From Actinomycetales bacterium (lineage in GTDB: Bacteria > Actinomycetota > Actinomycetes > S36-B12): a stretch of DNA of 8,373 nucleotides. The notes below the pieces were generated by a model. That model did not search any database. It was not told the DNA's origin and saw only the letters and a list, made by a program, of their open reading frames with translations. How positions within the stretch are numbered: position 1 is the first letter of the stretch; each line of letters starts with the position of its first letter. Positions 1 to 4,543 of this stretch are shown in pieces. Location of the stretch: assembly GCA_017849335.1 (NCBI GenBank), contig JAFIHP010000088.1:1-8373 (forward strand), written 5' to 3'. The position numbers were made by a program, and so were the translations under genes.

Positions 1-1
1 C

Positions 2-187
2 GTGGCGGCGATCGCCGCGGCGACCGGTGCCTCCACCGAGCAGGTCACCGCGACGCTCGCCGACGCGGGCGGCGCGGGCGATCTCGCCACGGTCGCGCTC
101 CTGGCGGGTGTCGGTATCGATGACGCGACCGCGCGCCTGGACCGCGCGGGAGGCGACATCCTCGCCGCCGCGATACTGGATCCGTGA
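2..187 (+). CDS. murQ: N-acetylmuramic acid 6-phosphate etherase, C-terminal end (partial)
   Basis: Only the last 61 codons are present; the reading frame is open to the left edge, so the true start lies outside the window. The fragment matches the helical C-terminal tail of MurQ, which follows the sugar-isomerase (SIS) domain. It has the pattern ATGAS.EQV...L..AGG, then a segment with LLAGVGIDDATARL, then a closing AGGDILAA. MurQ is a cytoplasmic enzyme that cleaves the lactyl ether of MurNAc-6-phosphate to give GlcNAc-6-phosphate in cell-wall recycling. The catalytic SIS domain is not visible, so the call rests on the tail alone. Its TGA overlaps the GTG start of the rhodanese gene, so the two are probably translationally coupled. 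Another protein with a UBA-like helical tail is possible but less likely. Confidence 0.6.
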   Translation: MAAIAAATGASTEQVTATLADAGGAGDLATVALLAGVGIDDATARLDRAGGDILAAAILDP

Positions 188-525
188 CCGACTCTCTCCC
201 GACTCTCGACGTGTCCGCGACGGTGCTCCGGCTCGAGGGCGACGCGGTGCTGCTCGACGTCCGCGAGCCCGGCGAGTGGGACGCGGGCCACGCACCCGCC
301 GCGCGGCACCTGCCGGTCGGGTCGGTGGTCGCCGGCCTGGCGACCATCCCGCGCGACGCGGCCGTGCTGGTCATCTGCCGGTCCGGGCACCGATCCGCGA
401 TGGTCACCGAGTACCTGTGCGCCAACGGGTTCGACGCATGGAACGTGGACGGCGGGATGCACGCCTGGGCCGCTGCGGGCCAACCGGTGGTGCAGGACGA
501 CGGCACGTCGGGGTTCGTCGCCTGA
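184..525 (+). CDS. Single-domain rhodanese-like sulfurtransferase
   Basis: This 113-residue protein is one complete rhodanese domain and probably works in the cytoplasm (no signal peptide or membrane segment). Residues 23-32 carry the family motif LLDVREPGEW. The active-site loop is C65-R-S-G-H-R-S71, with Cys65 the expected persulfide-forming residue. The closing motif GGMHAW lies at 90-95. Such proteins move sulfane sulfur from thiosulfate or a persulfide donor to an acceptor such as thioredoxin or cyanide; the substrate here cannot be read from sequence. The GTG start at 184 overlaps the stop of the murQ-like gene (GTGA), which fixes the start and implies cotranscription. A rhodanese behind a MurNAc-6-P etherase has no obvious metabolic link. 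The gene ends 9 bp from the stop of the convergent acetyltransferase gene. Confidence 0.88.
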   Translation: MTDSLPTLDVSATVLRLEGDAVLLDVREPGEWDAGHAPAARHLPVGSVVAGLATIPRDAAVLVICRSGHRSAMVTEYLCANGFDAWNVDGGMHAWAAAGQPVVQDDGTSGFVA

Positions 526-538
526 CCGAACGCGTCAG
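522..538. terminator. Short inverted repeat spanning two convergent stop codons (weak)
   Basis: CTGAC (522-526) and GTCAG (534-538) form a 5-bp dyad with a 7-nt loop. The arms contain the TGA of the rhodanese gene and the TGA (TCA on the plus strand) of the convergent acetyltransferase gene. There is no T-tract on either side. It is the only dyad in the 9-bp gap and might help bidirectional termination, but the stem is short and could be chance. Confidence 0.2.
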
Positions 539-954
539 CGGACCGGGATCGCCATCCCGACGCTTCCGGGCGCCGTTTCCACGAAGCCGTGACGCTCGTA
601 CAACCGACGCCCGGGCGGGTCGGCGAGCAGGGTGATCCACGCTCCGGGCGGAGCGTCGGACCGGATCCGGTCGACGAGCCACCCGAGCACGGCGTCGCCG
701 ATACCGCGCCGCTGGTGCGACGGCAGCACCGCCATATCGACGATGTGGAAGTACCAGCCGCCGTCGCCCAGCACCCGGCCCATGCCGACGGTCTCGCCGG
801 TCGCGTCGTCGACGACGTGGCACGCGGCCCACGCCCCGACGACGCCGGCCTCGGCCTGATCGCGACGCTTCGGCGTCAGCCCGCTGTCGGCGCGCAGTCG
901 GAGGTAGTCGTCGACCGACGGAGGGCCATCTACCAGGGTGTATCCGTCAGGCAT
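535..954 (-). CDS. GNAT family N-acetyltransferase
   Basis: A 139-residue single-domain GNAT protein, predicted to transfer an acetyl group from acetyl-CoA to an amine; the substrate is unknown. The acetyl-CoA pyrophosphate loop (motif A) is clear: a beta strand VDMAVLPSH followed by Q81-R-R-G-I-G86 and the helix DAVLGWLVDRI. The later motif LYERHGFVETAP (118-129) is the usual GNAT motif B. Length and order fit a complete cytoplasmic member. The ATG at 952-954 is preferred because TAGCCT, a good actinobacterial -10 hexamer, ends 6 nt upstream and no Shine-Dalgarno is present, which suggests a leaderless message. The gene starts 9 nt after the stop of the secreted-protein gene on the same strand, so some readthrough cotranscription is also possible. 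Confidence 0.9.
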   Translation of the reverse strand: MPDGYTLVDGPPSVDDYLRLRADSGLTPKRRDQAEAGVVGAWAACHVVDDATGETVGMGRVLGDGGWYFHIVDMAVLPSHQRRGIGDAVLGWLVDRIRSDAPPGAWITLLADPPGRRLYERHGFVETAPGSVGMAIPVR

Positions 955-960
955 GGACGC

Positions 961-966
961 AGGCTA
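961..966 (-). promoter_or_regulatory. -10 element of the acetyltransferase gene (leaderless start)
   Basis: On the minus strand TAGCCT fits the TANNNT pattern and is followed by exactly 6 nt before the ATG. Its first three bases are the TAG stop codon of the upstream secreted-protein gene, so promoter and stop codon share bases. I see no convincing -35 box at 16-18 nt. Confidence 0.45.
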
Positions 967-1680
967 CGACGCGGCGGTGACGGTCCAGCCGTTGTCGTAG
1001 TGCAGGGTGCGGGTGCAGACCGAGCCGCCCGTGCCGCCGTCGGCCCATTCGGCCCACGAGGAGGTCCAGCCGCCGCTCTTCACGCCGCCCCAGTTCAGTG
1101 CCGCGTCGTCGACGGCGGTGCAGCCGCCGGCGGGCGCCCCGACCTGCTGGATCACGTCCGGGATCGGCGTGCCCTCGTCGGCGGGGTGCGCGCCGCCGTA
1201 GGAGATGGCGAAGTACAGGTCGGCGTAGTACTGCTGCAGGATCGAGAGCGTCGAGCCGGGGCGCAAAGTGTTCCCCGCTCCGTCCGTTCCCCGCAGGGTC
1301 GTCGTGAGAACCGCCGAGTCGTCGTACGTCGAGACGTACCAGTCCTGCGGGGTCGAGCCGCAGAACTCGTCACAGCTGTCGCTGTCGCCGTCGTTCGTCA
1401 TGGACACGTAGTCGAGGAATCCGGAGTCGGCACCCGGTGCCTGGTAGTCCGTGTTGTTCAGGTTCCAGAAGTAGTGGTACTCGCCGGCGTCGTTGTAGTA
1501 GCTCTGGCAGCCCGGTCCGAAGTTGAACACGAGGGTGTCCCCCGGCGTTCCGTAGACCGTGATCGGCCCGGTGCAGTCGTAGGTGTACGTGTTGGTGGCG
1601 GCGTGTGCGGGCGACGCAGCGAGGACGAGGCCGACCGCGACCGTGCAGACGCCAGCGCCAGTCAGAATGTGCTTTCGCAT
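964..1680 (-). CDS. Secreted six-cysteine protein of unknown function
   Basis: I do not recognise this 238-residue protein. A clear Sec signal peptide covers residues 1-27: basic start MRKH, hydrophobic core, and SPAHA before the likely cut at AHA|ATN. There is no lipobox. The mature part has six cysteines (36, 58, 103, 107, 187, 222), enough for three disulfides. It is rich in Tyr, Trp, Gly, Asn and Asp and poor in Lys, typical of extracellular actinobacterial proteins. Residues 40-60 and the final stretch (GGWTSSWAEW, then SVCTRTLHY) look like beta strands of a compact domain. A strong ribosome binding site (AAGGAG, 6 nt before the ATG) decides the start. The gene lies divergently from the membrane protein gene at 1816 and just upstream of the acetyltransferase gene. 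Any function would be a guess. Confidence 0.82.
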   Translation of the reverse strand: MRKHILTGAGVCTVAVGLVLAASPAHAATNTYTYDCTGPITVYGTPGDTLVFNFGPGCQSYYNDAGEYHYFWNLNNTDYQAPGADSGFLDYVSMTNDGDSDSCDEFCGSTPQDWYVSTYDDSAVLTTTLRGTDGAGNTLRPGSTLSILQQYYADLYFAISYGGAHPADEGTPIPDVIQQVGAPAGGCTAVDDAALNWGGVKSGGWTSSWAEWADGGTGGSVCTRTLHYDNGWTVTAAS

Positions 1681-1739
1681 GATGCTCCTTCTTCATGGGC
1701 CGCCACCCCGGCGCCGTTTGGGTTGTCGTTGGATCGCGC

Positions 1740-1745
1740 ACGCTA
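1740..1745 (-). promoter_or_regulatory. Possible -10 element for the secreted-protein gene
   Basis: On the minus strand TAGCGT fits TANNNT and would give a leader of roughly 50 nt carrying the AAGGAG ribosome binding site. No convincing -35 box is seen, so this is a weak proposal. The remainder of the 135-bp divergent spacer (1681-1815) holds nothing else I can name. Confidence 0.25.
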
Positions 1746-1802
1746 GGGGGCCTCCCGCACGCCGCGCTGACTGCTTCATCACAGGATCCGCACGACGGCA
1801 TC

Positions 1803-1808
1803 TATCCT
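1803..1808 (+). promoter_or_regulatory. -10 element of the membrane protein gene (leaderless start)
   Basis: TATCCT fits TANNNT and ends 7 nt before the GTG at 1816, the spacing expected if transcription begins at the start codon. No Shine-Dalgarno precedes the GTG, and the -35 region has no clear match. Confidence 0.45.
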
Positions 1809-1815
1809 CCCGAGC

Positions 1816-2250
1816 GTGACCCAGCCGGATCTCCCGCGCCGGCGGACCCGCTGGCTTCGCACGGCAGACGTCGTCGACGTGCTGGTGTACGTCGTCGTCC
1901 TGAACCTTGCGGCGCAGCTGGTGCCCGTGGTGATCTCCGAGTCGTTCGCGATGTCGTTGGTGACCGCGGTCGTCCTGAAGATCGTGCTGGAGGTCGTCGT
2001 CGCGGTGAAGGCGCGGGTGAAGGCGCAGATGAAGGCCGCTCGGCGCCCCGTGGGCAAGGTCGTGTTCGCCCTGTTGCTGTGGGTGGTCCTCGTCGGCAGC
2101 AAGTTCGTCGTGCTGAAGATCGAAGCGCTCGTGTTCGGCGCCTACGTCAGCCTGGGCGGCTTCTTCAGCGTCACCGCACTGATCGTCGTCATGCTTCTCG
2201 CCCGGGGACTGGTCCGGAAGGCCCTCGGCGAACCCGACCCGCTGACCTGA
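1816..2250 (+). CDS. Small four-helix integral membrane protein, function unknown
   Basis: This 144-residue protein has four hydrophobic segments, at about residues 19-40, 45-64, 82-100 and 113-129. A strongly basic linker (residues 65-81, with KARVKAQMKAARR) separates helices 2 and 3. By the positive-inside rule, that linker and the basic N-terminus (PRRRTRWLR) are probably cytoplasmic. No catalytic or metal-binding motif and no signal peptide are visible. It looks like one of the conserved uncharacterised actinobacterial membrane proteins, with the polar spots ISESF and GSKF inside or next to helices. The GTG start is chosen because it sits 7 nt after a -10-like hexamer and the protein begins with a sensible polar tail. 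It is divergent from the secreted-protein gene and lies 38 bp ahead of the small CxxC gene, which seems to have its own promoter. Confidence 0.8.
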   Translation: MTQPDLPRRRTRWLRTADVVDVLVYVVVLNLAAQLVPVVISESFAMSLVTAVVLKIVLEVVVAVKARVKAQMKAARRPVGKVVFALLLWVVLVGSKFVVLKIEALVFGAYVSLGGFFSVTALIVVMLLARGLVRKALGEPDPLT

Positions 2251-2275
2251 CCGGAACCTGTCGGTCGCTGCGGGA

Positions 2276-2281
2276 TACCGT
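2276..2281 (+). promoter_or_regulatory. -10 element of the small CxxC gene (leaderless start)
   Basis: TACCGT fits TANNNT and is followed by 7 nt and then the ATG at 2289. No Shine-Dalgarno is present. The -35 region shows no good match. Confidence 0.4.
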
Positions 2282-2288
2282 GCTGGTC

Positions 2289-2483
2289 ATGTCCGACTCG
2301 CGGTTCATCCGGTTCCTGCGGTACTTCCTCGGACCGGCCGACCACTCGGAGTTCGGGCCGGACCATGACACCCACCGTGACTTCACGTGCCCGCACTGCG
2401 GCGAGCCCTTCAGCACGCACCAGGTGATCCGTGAGGAGGGCCGCGCGTTCACGATGTGCCCGACTCGGACGACGGAGGCGTGA
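2289..2483 (+). CDS. Small CxxC protein, possible incomplete zinc ribbon
   Basis: A 64-residue protein, probably cytoplasmic, that I do not recognise. An amphipathic basic N-terminal stretch (RFIRFLRYFLG) is followed by an acidic and His-rich linker. A knuckle C34-P-H-C37-G-E-P-F comes next and a third cysteine is at 57 (TMCP). Possible metal ligands are Cys34, Cys37, His44 and Cys57. In an ordinary zinc ribbon Cys57 would be followed by a fourth cysteine two residues on, but here the sequence turns into a short polar tail (TRTTEA) and ends. The -10-like TACCGT 7 nt before the ATG supports this start. The last 35 nt overlap, in antisense, the 3' end of the exporter gene on the other strand. 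The leaderless-type promoter and the sensible motif argue that it is real, but its small size leaves doubt. Confidence 0.62.
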   Translation: MSDSRFIRFLRYFLGPADHSEFGPDHDTHRDFTCPHCGEPFSTHQVIREEGRAFTMCPTRTTEA

Positions 2484-2826
2484 CCGGCGCCGCGGCATCG
2501 TGGTGGCCGTGGCCGACGAGCTTCAGTCCCACGACGGACAGCACCAGCACGCCGATCAGGGCGAGGCGCACCAGGGACGCCGGCTCGCTGCCGGTGGCCA
2601 TCGCATAGCCGACGGTCAGCGCCGCACCGATTCCTACCCAGACCGCGTATGCGGTCCCGGTCGGGATCTCACGGACAGCCAGGCCGAGTCCGGCCATGCT
2701 CAGGGCGAGGCCGACGACGAACACGACGGTCGGAACAGGACGCGAGAACCCCTGCGACGCTCCGAGTGCAGTGGCCCAGACGGCTTCGAGGATGCCGGAC
2801 ACGATGAGGACGATCCACGCGAGCAT
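2449..2826 (-). CDS. gdx: Guanidinium exporter of the SMR family (Gdx/SugE type)
   Basis: This 125-residue SMR protein has four transmembrane helices and should export guanidinium in exchange for protons as an antiparallel dimer in the cytoplasmic membrane. The essential helix-1 glutamate is Glu14 (GILEAVWATAL). Motifs separating the Gdx subtype from drug-exporting EmrE types are present: GFSRP (26-30), SMAGLGLAV (43-51) and PTGTAYAVWVGIGA (55-68). A helix-4 segment ends LSVVGLKLVG. The usual length is about 105 residues; the extra ~20 form a hydrophilic tail (GHGHHD, then Ala/Pro/Ser) encoded in the overlap with the small CxxC gene. The ATG at 2826 is correct: AAAGG lies 5 nt upstream, and a longer in-frame start at 2958 would translate through the riboswitch. 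The guanidine-III riboswitch just upstream independently supports the substrate. Confidence 0.92.
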   Translation of the reverse strand: MLAWIVLIVSGILEAVWATALGASQGFSRPVPTVVFVVGLALSMAGLGLAVREIPTGTAYAVWVGIGAALTVGYAMATGSEPASLVRLALIGVLVLSVVGLKLVGHGHHDAAAPVTPPSSESGTS

Positions 2827-2830
2827 GACG

Positions 2831-2840
2831 GCCTTTCGGC
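2831..2840 (-). promoter_or_regulatory. Ribosome binding site inside a GAAA-loop hairpin (likely expression platform)
   Basis: On the minus strand GCC-GAAA-GGC folds into a short hairpin whose loop and 3' arm contain the Shine-Dalgarno AAAGG, 5 nt before the exporter ATG. Its 5' arm GCC (2840-2838) also belongs to the 3' edge of riboswitch helix P2. Forming P2 would therefore release the ribosome binding site. Three base pairs are weak, so this is a proposal. Confidence 0.4.
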
Positions 2841-2878
2841 AAGTCTTGTCGCGCTCCGGGTACTTGACCATCGTCCGG
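2838..2878 (-). promoter_or_regulatory. Guanidine-III (ykkC-III) riboswitch
   Basis: Read on the minus strand, this 41-nt element matches the guanidine-III aptamer in length and core sequence. It begins CCGGACGA, has TACCCGG in the middle and GACAAGAC near its 3' end. P1 forms between CCGG (2878-2875) and CCGG (2859-2856). The pseudoknot helix P2 forms between CAAGT (2866-2862) and ACTTG (2844-2840), extendable by GG with CC across one bulged base. P2 differs in sequence from the Thermobifida fusca example I remember, yet pairing is kept, as expected for a real RNA. It ends 11 nt before the start codon of a Gdx-type SMR gene, the classic target. Guanidine binding should favour translation of the exporter. 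Confidence 0.9.
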
Positions 2879-2895
2879 GAGCCCGCAGCGGGCTC
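2879..2895. repeat. 17-bp palindrome next to the riboswitch
   Basis: GAGCCCGC (2879-2886) and GCGGGCTC (2888-2895) are perfect 8-bp arms around one central base. The palindrome abuts the 5' end of the guanidine-III aptamer. In RNA it would be a stem with about a 3-5 nt loop in the exporter leader; in DNA it could be a binding site for a dimeric regulator. No T-tract follows, so it is not a standard terminator. Confidence 0.55.
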
Positions 2896-2902
2896 TGCCG
2901 CC

Positions 2903-2931
2903 AGGGTGTCACGTCCGATCGTGCCGGACAA
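2903..2931 (-). promoter_or_regulatory. Possible promoter for the riboswitch-exporter transcript
   Basis: On the minus strand TTGTCC (2931-2926) and CACCCT (2908-2903) are 17 nt apart. The -35 agrees with TTGACA at four positions; the -10 is poor. Transcription would start near 2896, just ahead of the palindrome and the aptamer, which is the right place. An inverted repeat GTCCG/CGGAC (2913-2929) lies inside it. Confidence 0.3.
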
Positions 2932-2953
2932 GTTCGCCAGCGCGTCAGCCCGG

Positions 2954-2959
2954 CACAAT
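2954..2959 (+). promoter_or_regulatory. -10 element of the YjbQ-family gene (leaderless start)
   Basis: CACAAT is a near match to TATAAT and ends 6 nt before the ATG at 2966, with no Shine-Dalgarno between. It sits in the 139-bp divergent spacer shared with the exporter. Confidence 0.4.
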
Positions 2960-2965
2960 CACCTC

Positions 2966-3367
2966 ATGATCAGCGAGCTCTTTACGGTCCGGACGGGTTC
3001 GCGGCTGGCGACCGACGTCACGGACCTCGTCCTGCAGTTCTGCCGTCCGCTCGGTGACGGACTGTGCAACGTGTTCGTCCCGCACGCCACCGCCGGAGTC
3101 GCCCTGTTCGAGATCGGAAGCGGAACCGAGGCCGACCTCGAGCTCGTCCTCGAGGGACTGCTCCCGCGCGACGCCGCCTACCGGCACCGCCACGGGTCCC
3201 CCGGCCATGGGCGAGACCACGTGCTTCCGGCGTTCGTCGCGCCCAGTCTGGTGCTGCCGGTGCTCGGCGGACAGCCCGCGCTCGGGACCTGGCAGAGCGT
3301 CGTCCTCGTCGACTCCAACGGCGACAATCCGGTGCGGCAGCTACGACTTTCGTTCGTGGCGGGGTAG
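2966..3367 (+). CDS. YjbQ / UPF0047 family protein
   Basis: This 133-residue cytoplasmic protein belongs to the YjbQ (UPF0047) family, compact beta-rich proteins of about 130-140 residues. Family motifs appear in order: VFVPHATAGV (36-45, in the place of the usual HTSA strand), an acidic stretch GTEADLE, the histidine-rich HGSPGHGRDHVLPAF (76-90), APSLVLPV and the very typical LGTWQSVVLVD (107-117). Some relatives have weak thiamin-phosphate synthase activity, but the physiological role of the family is unsettled, so I name only the family. His81 and His85 are candidate active-site or metal residues. The ATG at 2966 matches the usual family start and lies 6 nt after a -10-like hexamer; upstream in-frame codons would extend through the exporter leader. 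It is divergent from the exporter and 89 bp ahead of the lipoprotein gene. Confidence 0.88.
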   Translation: MISELFTVRTGSRLATDVTDLVLQFCRPLGDGLCNVFVPHATAGVALFEIGSGTEADLELVLEGLLPRDAAYRHRHGSPGHGRDHVLPAFVAPSLVLPVLGGQPALGTWQSVVLVDSNGDNPVRQLRLSFVAG

Positions 3368-3404
3368 CTGCAACAACCGGCCATGCGGCGCCGCACGGGC
3401 TGGG

Positions 3405-3432
3405 AGCGAGTGCTCGCTGCACTCGCAGCGAG
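3405..3432. repeat. Compound inverted repeat upstream of the lipoprotein gene
   Basis: Three overlapping, mutually exclusive dyads occupy 28 bp. They are AGCGAG/CTCGCT (3405-3418, 2-nt centre), GCGAGTGC/GCACTCGC (3406-3426, 5-nt loop) and CTCGCTGC/GCAGCGAG (3413-3432, 4-nt loop), all perfect. The motif CGAG thus occurs four times in alternating orientation. It starts 37 bp after the YjbQ-family stop and ends 11 bp before the lipoprotein -10. It could be a T-tract-less terminator, an operator over the -35 region, or both. Confidence 0.6.
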
Positions 3433-3443
3433 AAATGACAACG

Positions 3444-3449
3444 CATACT
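3444..3449 (+). promoter_or_regulatory. -10 element of the lipoprotein gene (leaderless start)
   Basis: CATACT resembles TATAAT and is followed by 7 nt and then the ATG at 3457, with no Shine-Dalgarno. The expected -35 position (about 3421-3426) falls inside the compound inverted repeat. Confidence 0.4.
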
Positions 3450-3456
3450 GGCAGGC

Positions 3457-4206
3457 ATGAAGGTCGTCGCGTTCGTCGCCGCTGGCGCCGTCGCGGTGCT
3501 CGCCGGCTGCACGTCCGCCGGCACGGCACCGGCTCGGTCGAGCGCGGAGCCGACCGTCGCGCCCGGACCGATCAGCACGCCGACGTCCTCCGCGCCGGCC
3601 ACGTTCCTCGCCTCCCGCACCGAGACCGGAGGGATGTGCCCGAACGGCGAGTGCGAGTCGACGTTCGCGGTGTCGAGTGACGGGGCGTGGTACCTCGTGT
3701 CGAGCACGACGAACCGTTCGGGCCGGCTCGCGCCCGCGACCGTCGCCAGCTTGACCTCCGCGGTGACGTCGACGTCGATCCTCTCGGCGCCAGCGTTCAC
3801 AGGCACGTGCCCGATCGCGTACGACGGCAGCGAGGTCATCTACTCGTGGCGCGATGGTTCGGGAACGACGCAGACGGTCTCGGCCTGCGACAAGGCGGTC
3901 TCCGACGACGATCCGCTCGTCGTCGCGCTGGCGCAGGCCCAGGCCGAGGCCGGCACGGGATCGACGGCGGCGCCGACGGACGACATGGCCGCACTCGGAA
4001 GGCGCACTGTCGCGATCGCCCAGACGGTGGTCGGCATGACGGAGGCCGATGCGGCGGGAACGCTCGCGAGCGTCTCGTCCGTGCCGATCACGACGCGCGT
4101 GGTCTCGCGGGACGGGGTCGCACTGCCCGTCACCGAGGACTACTCGCCGACCCGGGTCAACCTGACCCTCGTCGACGGTCGCGTGACCGCGGTCAGCGTC
4201 GGCTGA
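3457..4206 (+). CDS. Cell-surface lipoprotein with I78-inhibitor-like C-terminus
   Basis: A 249-residue lipoprotein anchored to the outer face of the membrane. Residues 1-17 are a lipoprotein signal peptide ending in the lipobox L15-A-G-C18, so Cys18 is lipidated after cleavage. A Ser/Thr/Pro/Ala linker (19-50) follows. The central domain (about 55-160) has four cysteines (61, 66, 118, 144), probably two disulfides, with patterns MCPNGECES, TGTCPIAYDG and VIYSWRDG; similar domains occur in uncharacterised actinobacterial lipoproteins. After a second low-complexity linker, the C-terminal ~60 residues (190-249) resemble I78-type peptidase inhibitors: a helix GMTEADAAGTL, then RVVSRDG, DYSPTRVNL and a final DGRVTAVSVG. 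The inhibitor-like fold is inferred from this pattern, and activity is unproven. It is flanked by its own promoter and that of the helix-hairpin-helix gene. Confidence 0.85.
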   Translation: MKVVAFVAAGAVAVLAGCTSAGTAPARSSAEPTVAPGPISTPTSSAPATFLASRTETGGMCPNGECESTFAVSSDGAWYLVSSTTNRSGRLAPATVASLTSAVTSTSILSAPAFTGTCPIAYDGSEVIYSWRDGSGTTQTVSACDKAVSDDDPLVVALAQAQAEAGTGSTAAPTDDMAALGRRTVAIAQTVVGMTEADAAGTLASVSSVPITTRVVSRDGVALPVTEDYSPTRVNLTLVDGRVTAVSVG

Positions 4207-4235
4207 GCGCTCCGTCCGGCACCGCCTGGGAGCAG

Positions 4236-4241
4236 TACGGT
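4236..4241 (+). promoter_or_regulatory. -10 element of the helix-hairpin-helix gene (leaderless start)
   Basis: TACGGT fits TANNNT and ends 6 nt before the ATG at 4248. There is no Shine-Dalgarno in the 41-bp gap after the lipoprotein stop. Confidence 0.4.
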
Positions 4242-4247
4242 CAGCGC

Positions 4248-4460
4248 ATGACGAAGAGCGGCTCGCCGGACCGTGTCGGCGACCTGCCGCCGATCGGCCG
4301 GCCGGCCATCCGAGCGCTCATCGCGCAGGACGTGACGACACTGGAGCAGGTGAGCGCGCTCCGCCGCGCGGACCTGCTGGCGCTGCACGGAGTTGGGCCG
4401 AAGGCGGTCCGAATGCTCGAGGCGGCTCTGGCTGAGCGCGGCCTTCACCTCGCGGACTGA
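4248..4460 (+). CDS. Small helix-hairpin-helix DNA-binding protein
   Basis: A 70-residue cytoplasmic protein made almost wholly of a helix-hairpin-helix fold. After a polar tail, LPPIGRPAIRALIAQ (13-27) forms a first hairpin-like element and VTTLEQVSAL leads to the main motif ADLLALHGVGPKAVRMLEAAL (41-61). GVGPKA is the canonical hairpin that contacts the DNA phosphate backbone without sequence specificity. The layout resembles the C-terminal domain of the RNA polymerase alpha subunit and other tandem HhH units. Stand-alone proteins of this size are frequent in actinobacteria; their role is not known to me. The ATG is supported by TACGGT 6 nt upstream. The gene stands between the lipoprotein and diguanylate cyclase genes with separate starts, so no operon partner can be named. 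Confidence 0.85.
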   Translation: MTKSGSPDRVGDLPPIGRPAIRALIAQDVTTLEQVSALRRADLLALHGVGPKAVRMLEAALAERGLHLAD

Positions 4461-4543
4461 CGGACGACGCCCCGCGGGCACGGGACCTCGGACCCTGGCG
4501 CGTCACGTCCGGGAGGCGTGGACTGGCGTCCGAGGCGGTCACT

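Noticed and set aside
589..1746. Long plus-strand reading frame of 385 codons
   Set aside because: It lies antisense to the acetyltransferase and secreted-protein genes, is rich in Arg/Gly/Val/Asp without domain structure, and has no start signals. It is a high-GC shadow frame.
1998..2040. Repeat-like GGTGAAGGCG / GGTGAAGGCG / GATGAAGGCC stretch
   Set aside because: It encodes the basic linker KARVKAQMKAA of the membrane protein; codon-level repetition explains it.
2449..2958. Exporter gene with 44 extra N-terminal codons
   Set aside because: The extension would translate the riboswitch and the palindrome, has no SMR homology, and the ATG at 2826 has a ribosome binding site and matches the family start.
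3018..3839. 273-codon minus-strand frame
   Set aside because: It is antisense to the YjbQ-family and lipoprotein genes, ends in an Arg-rich stretch and has no domain.
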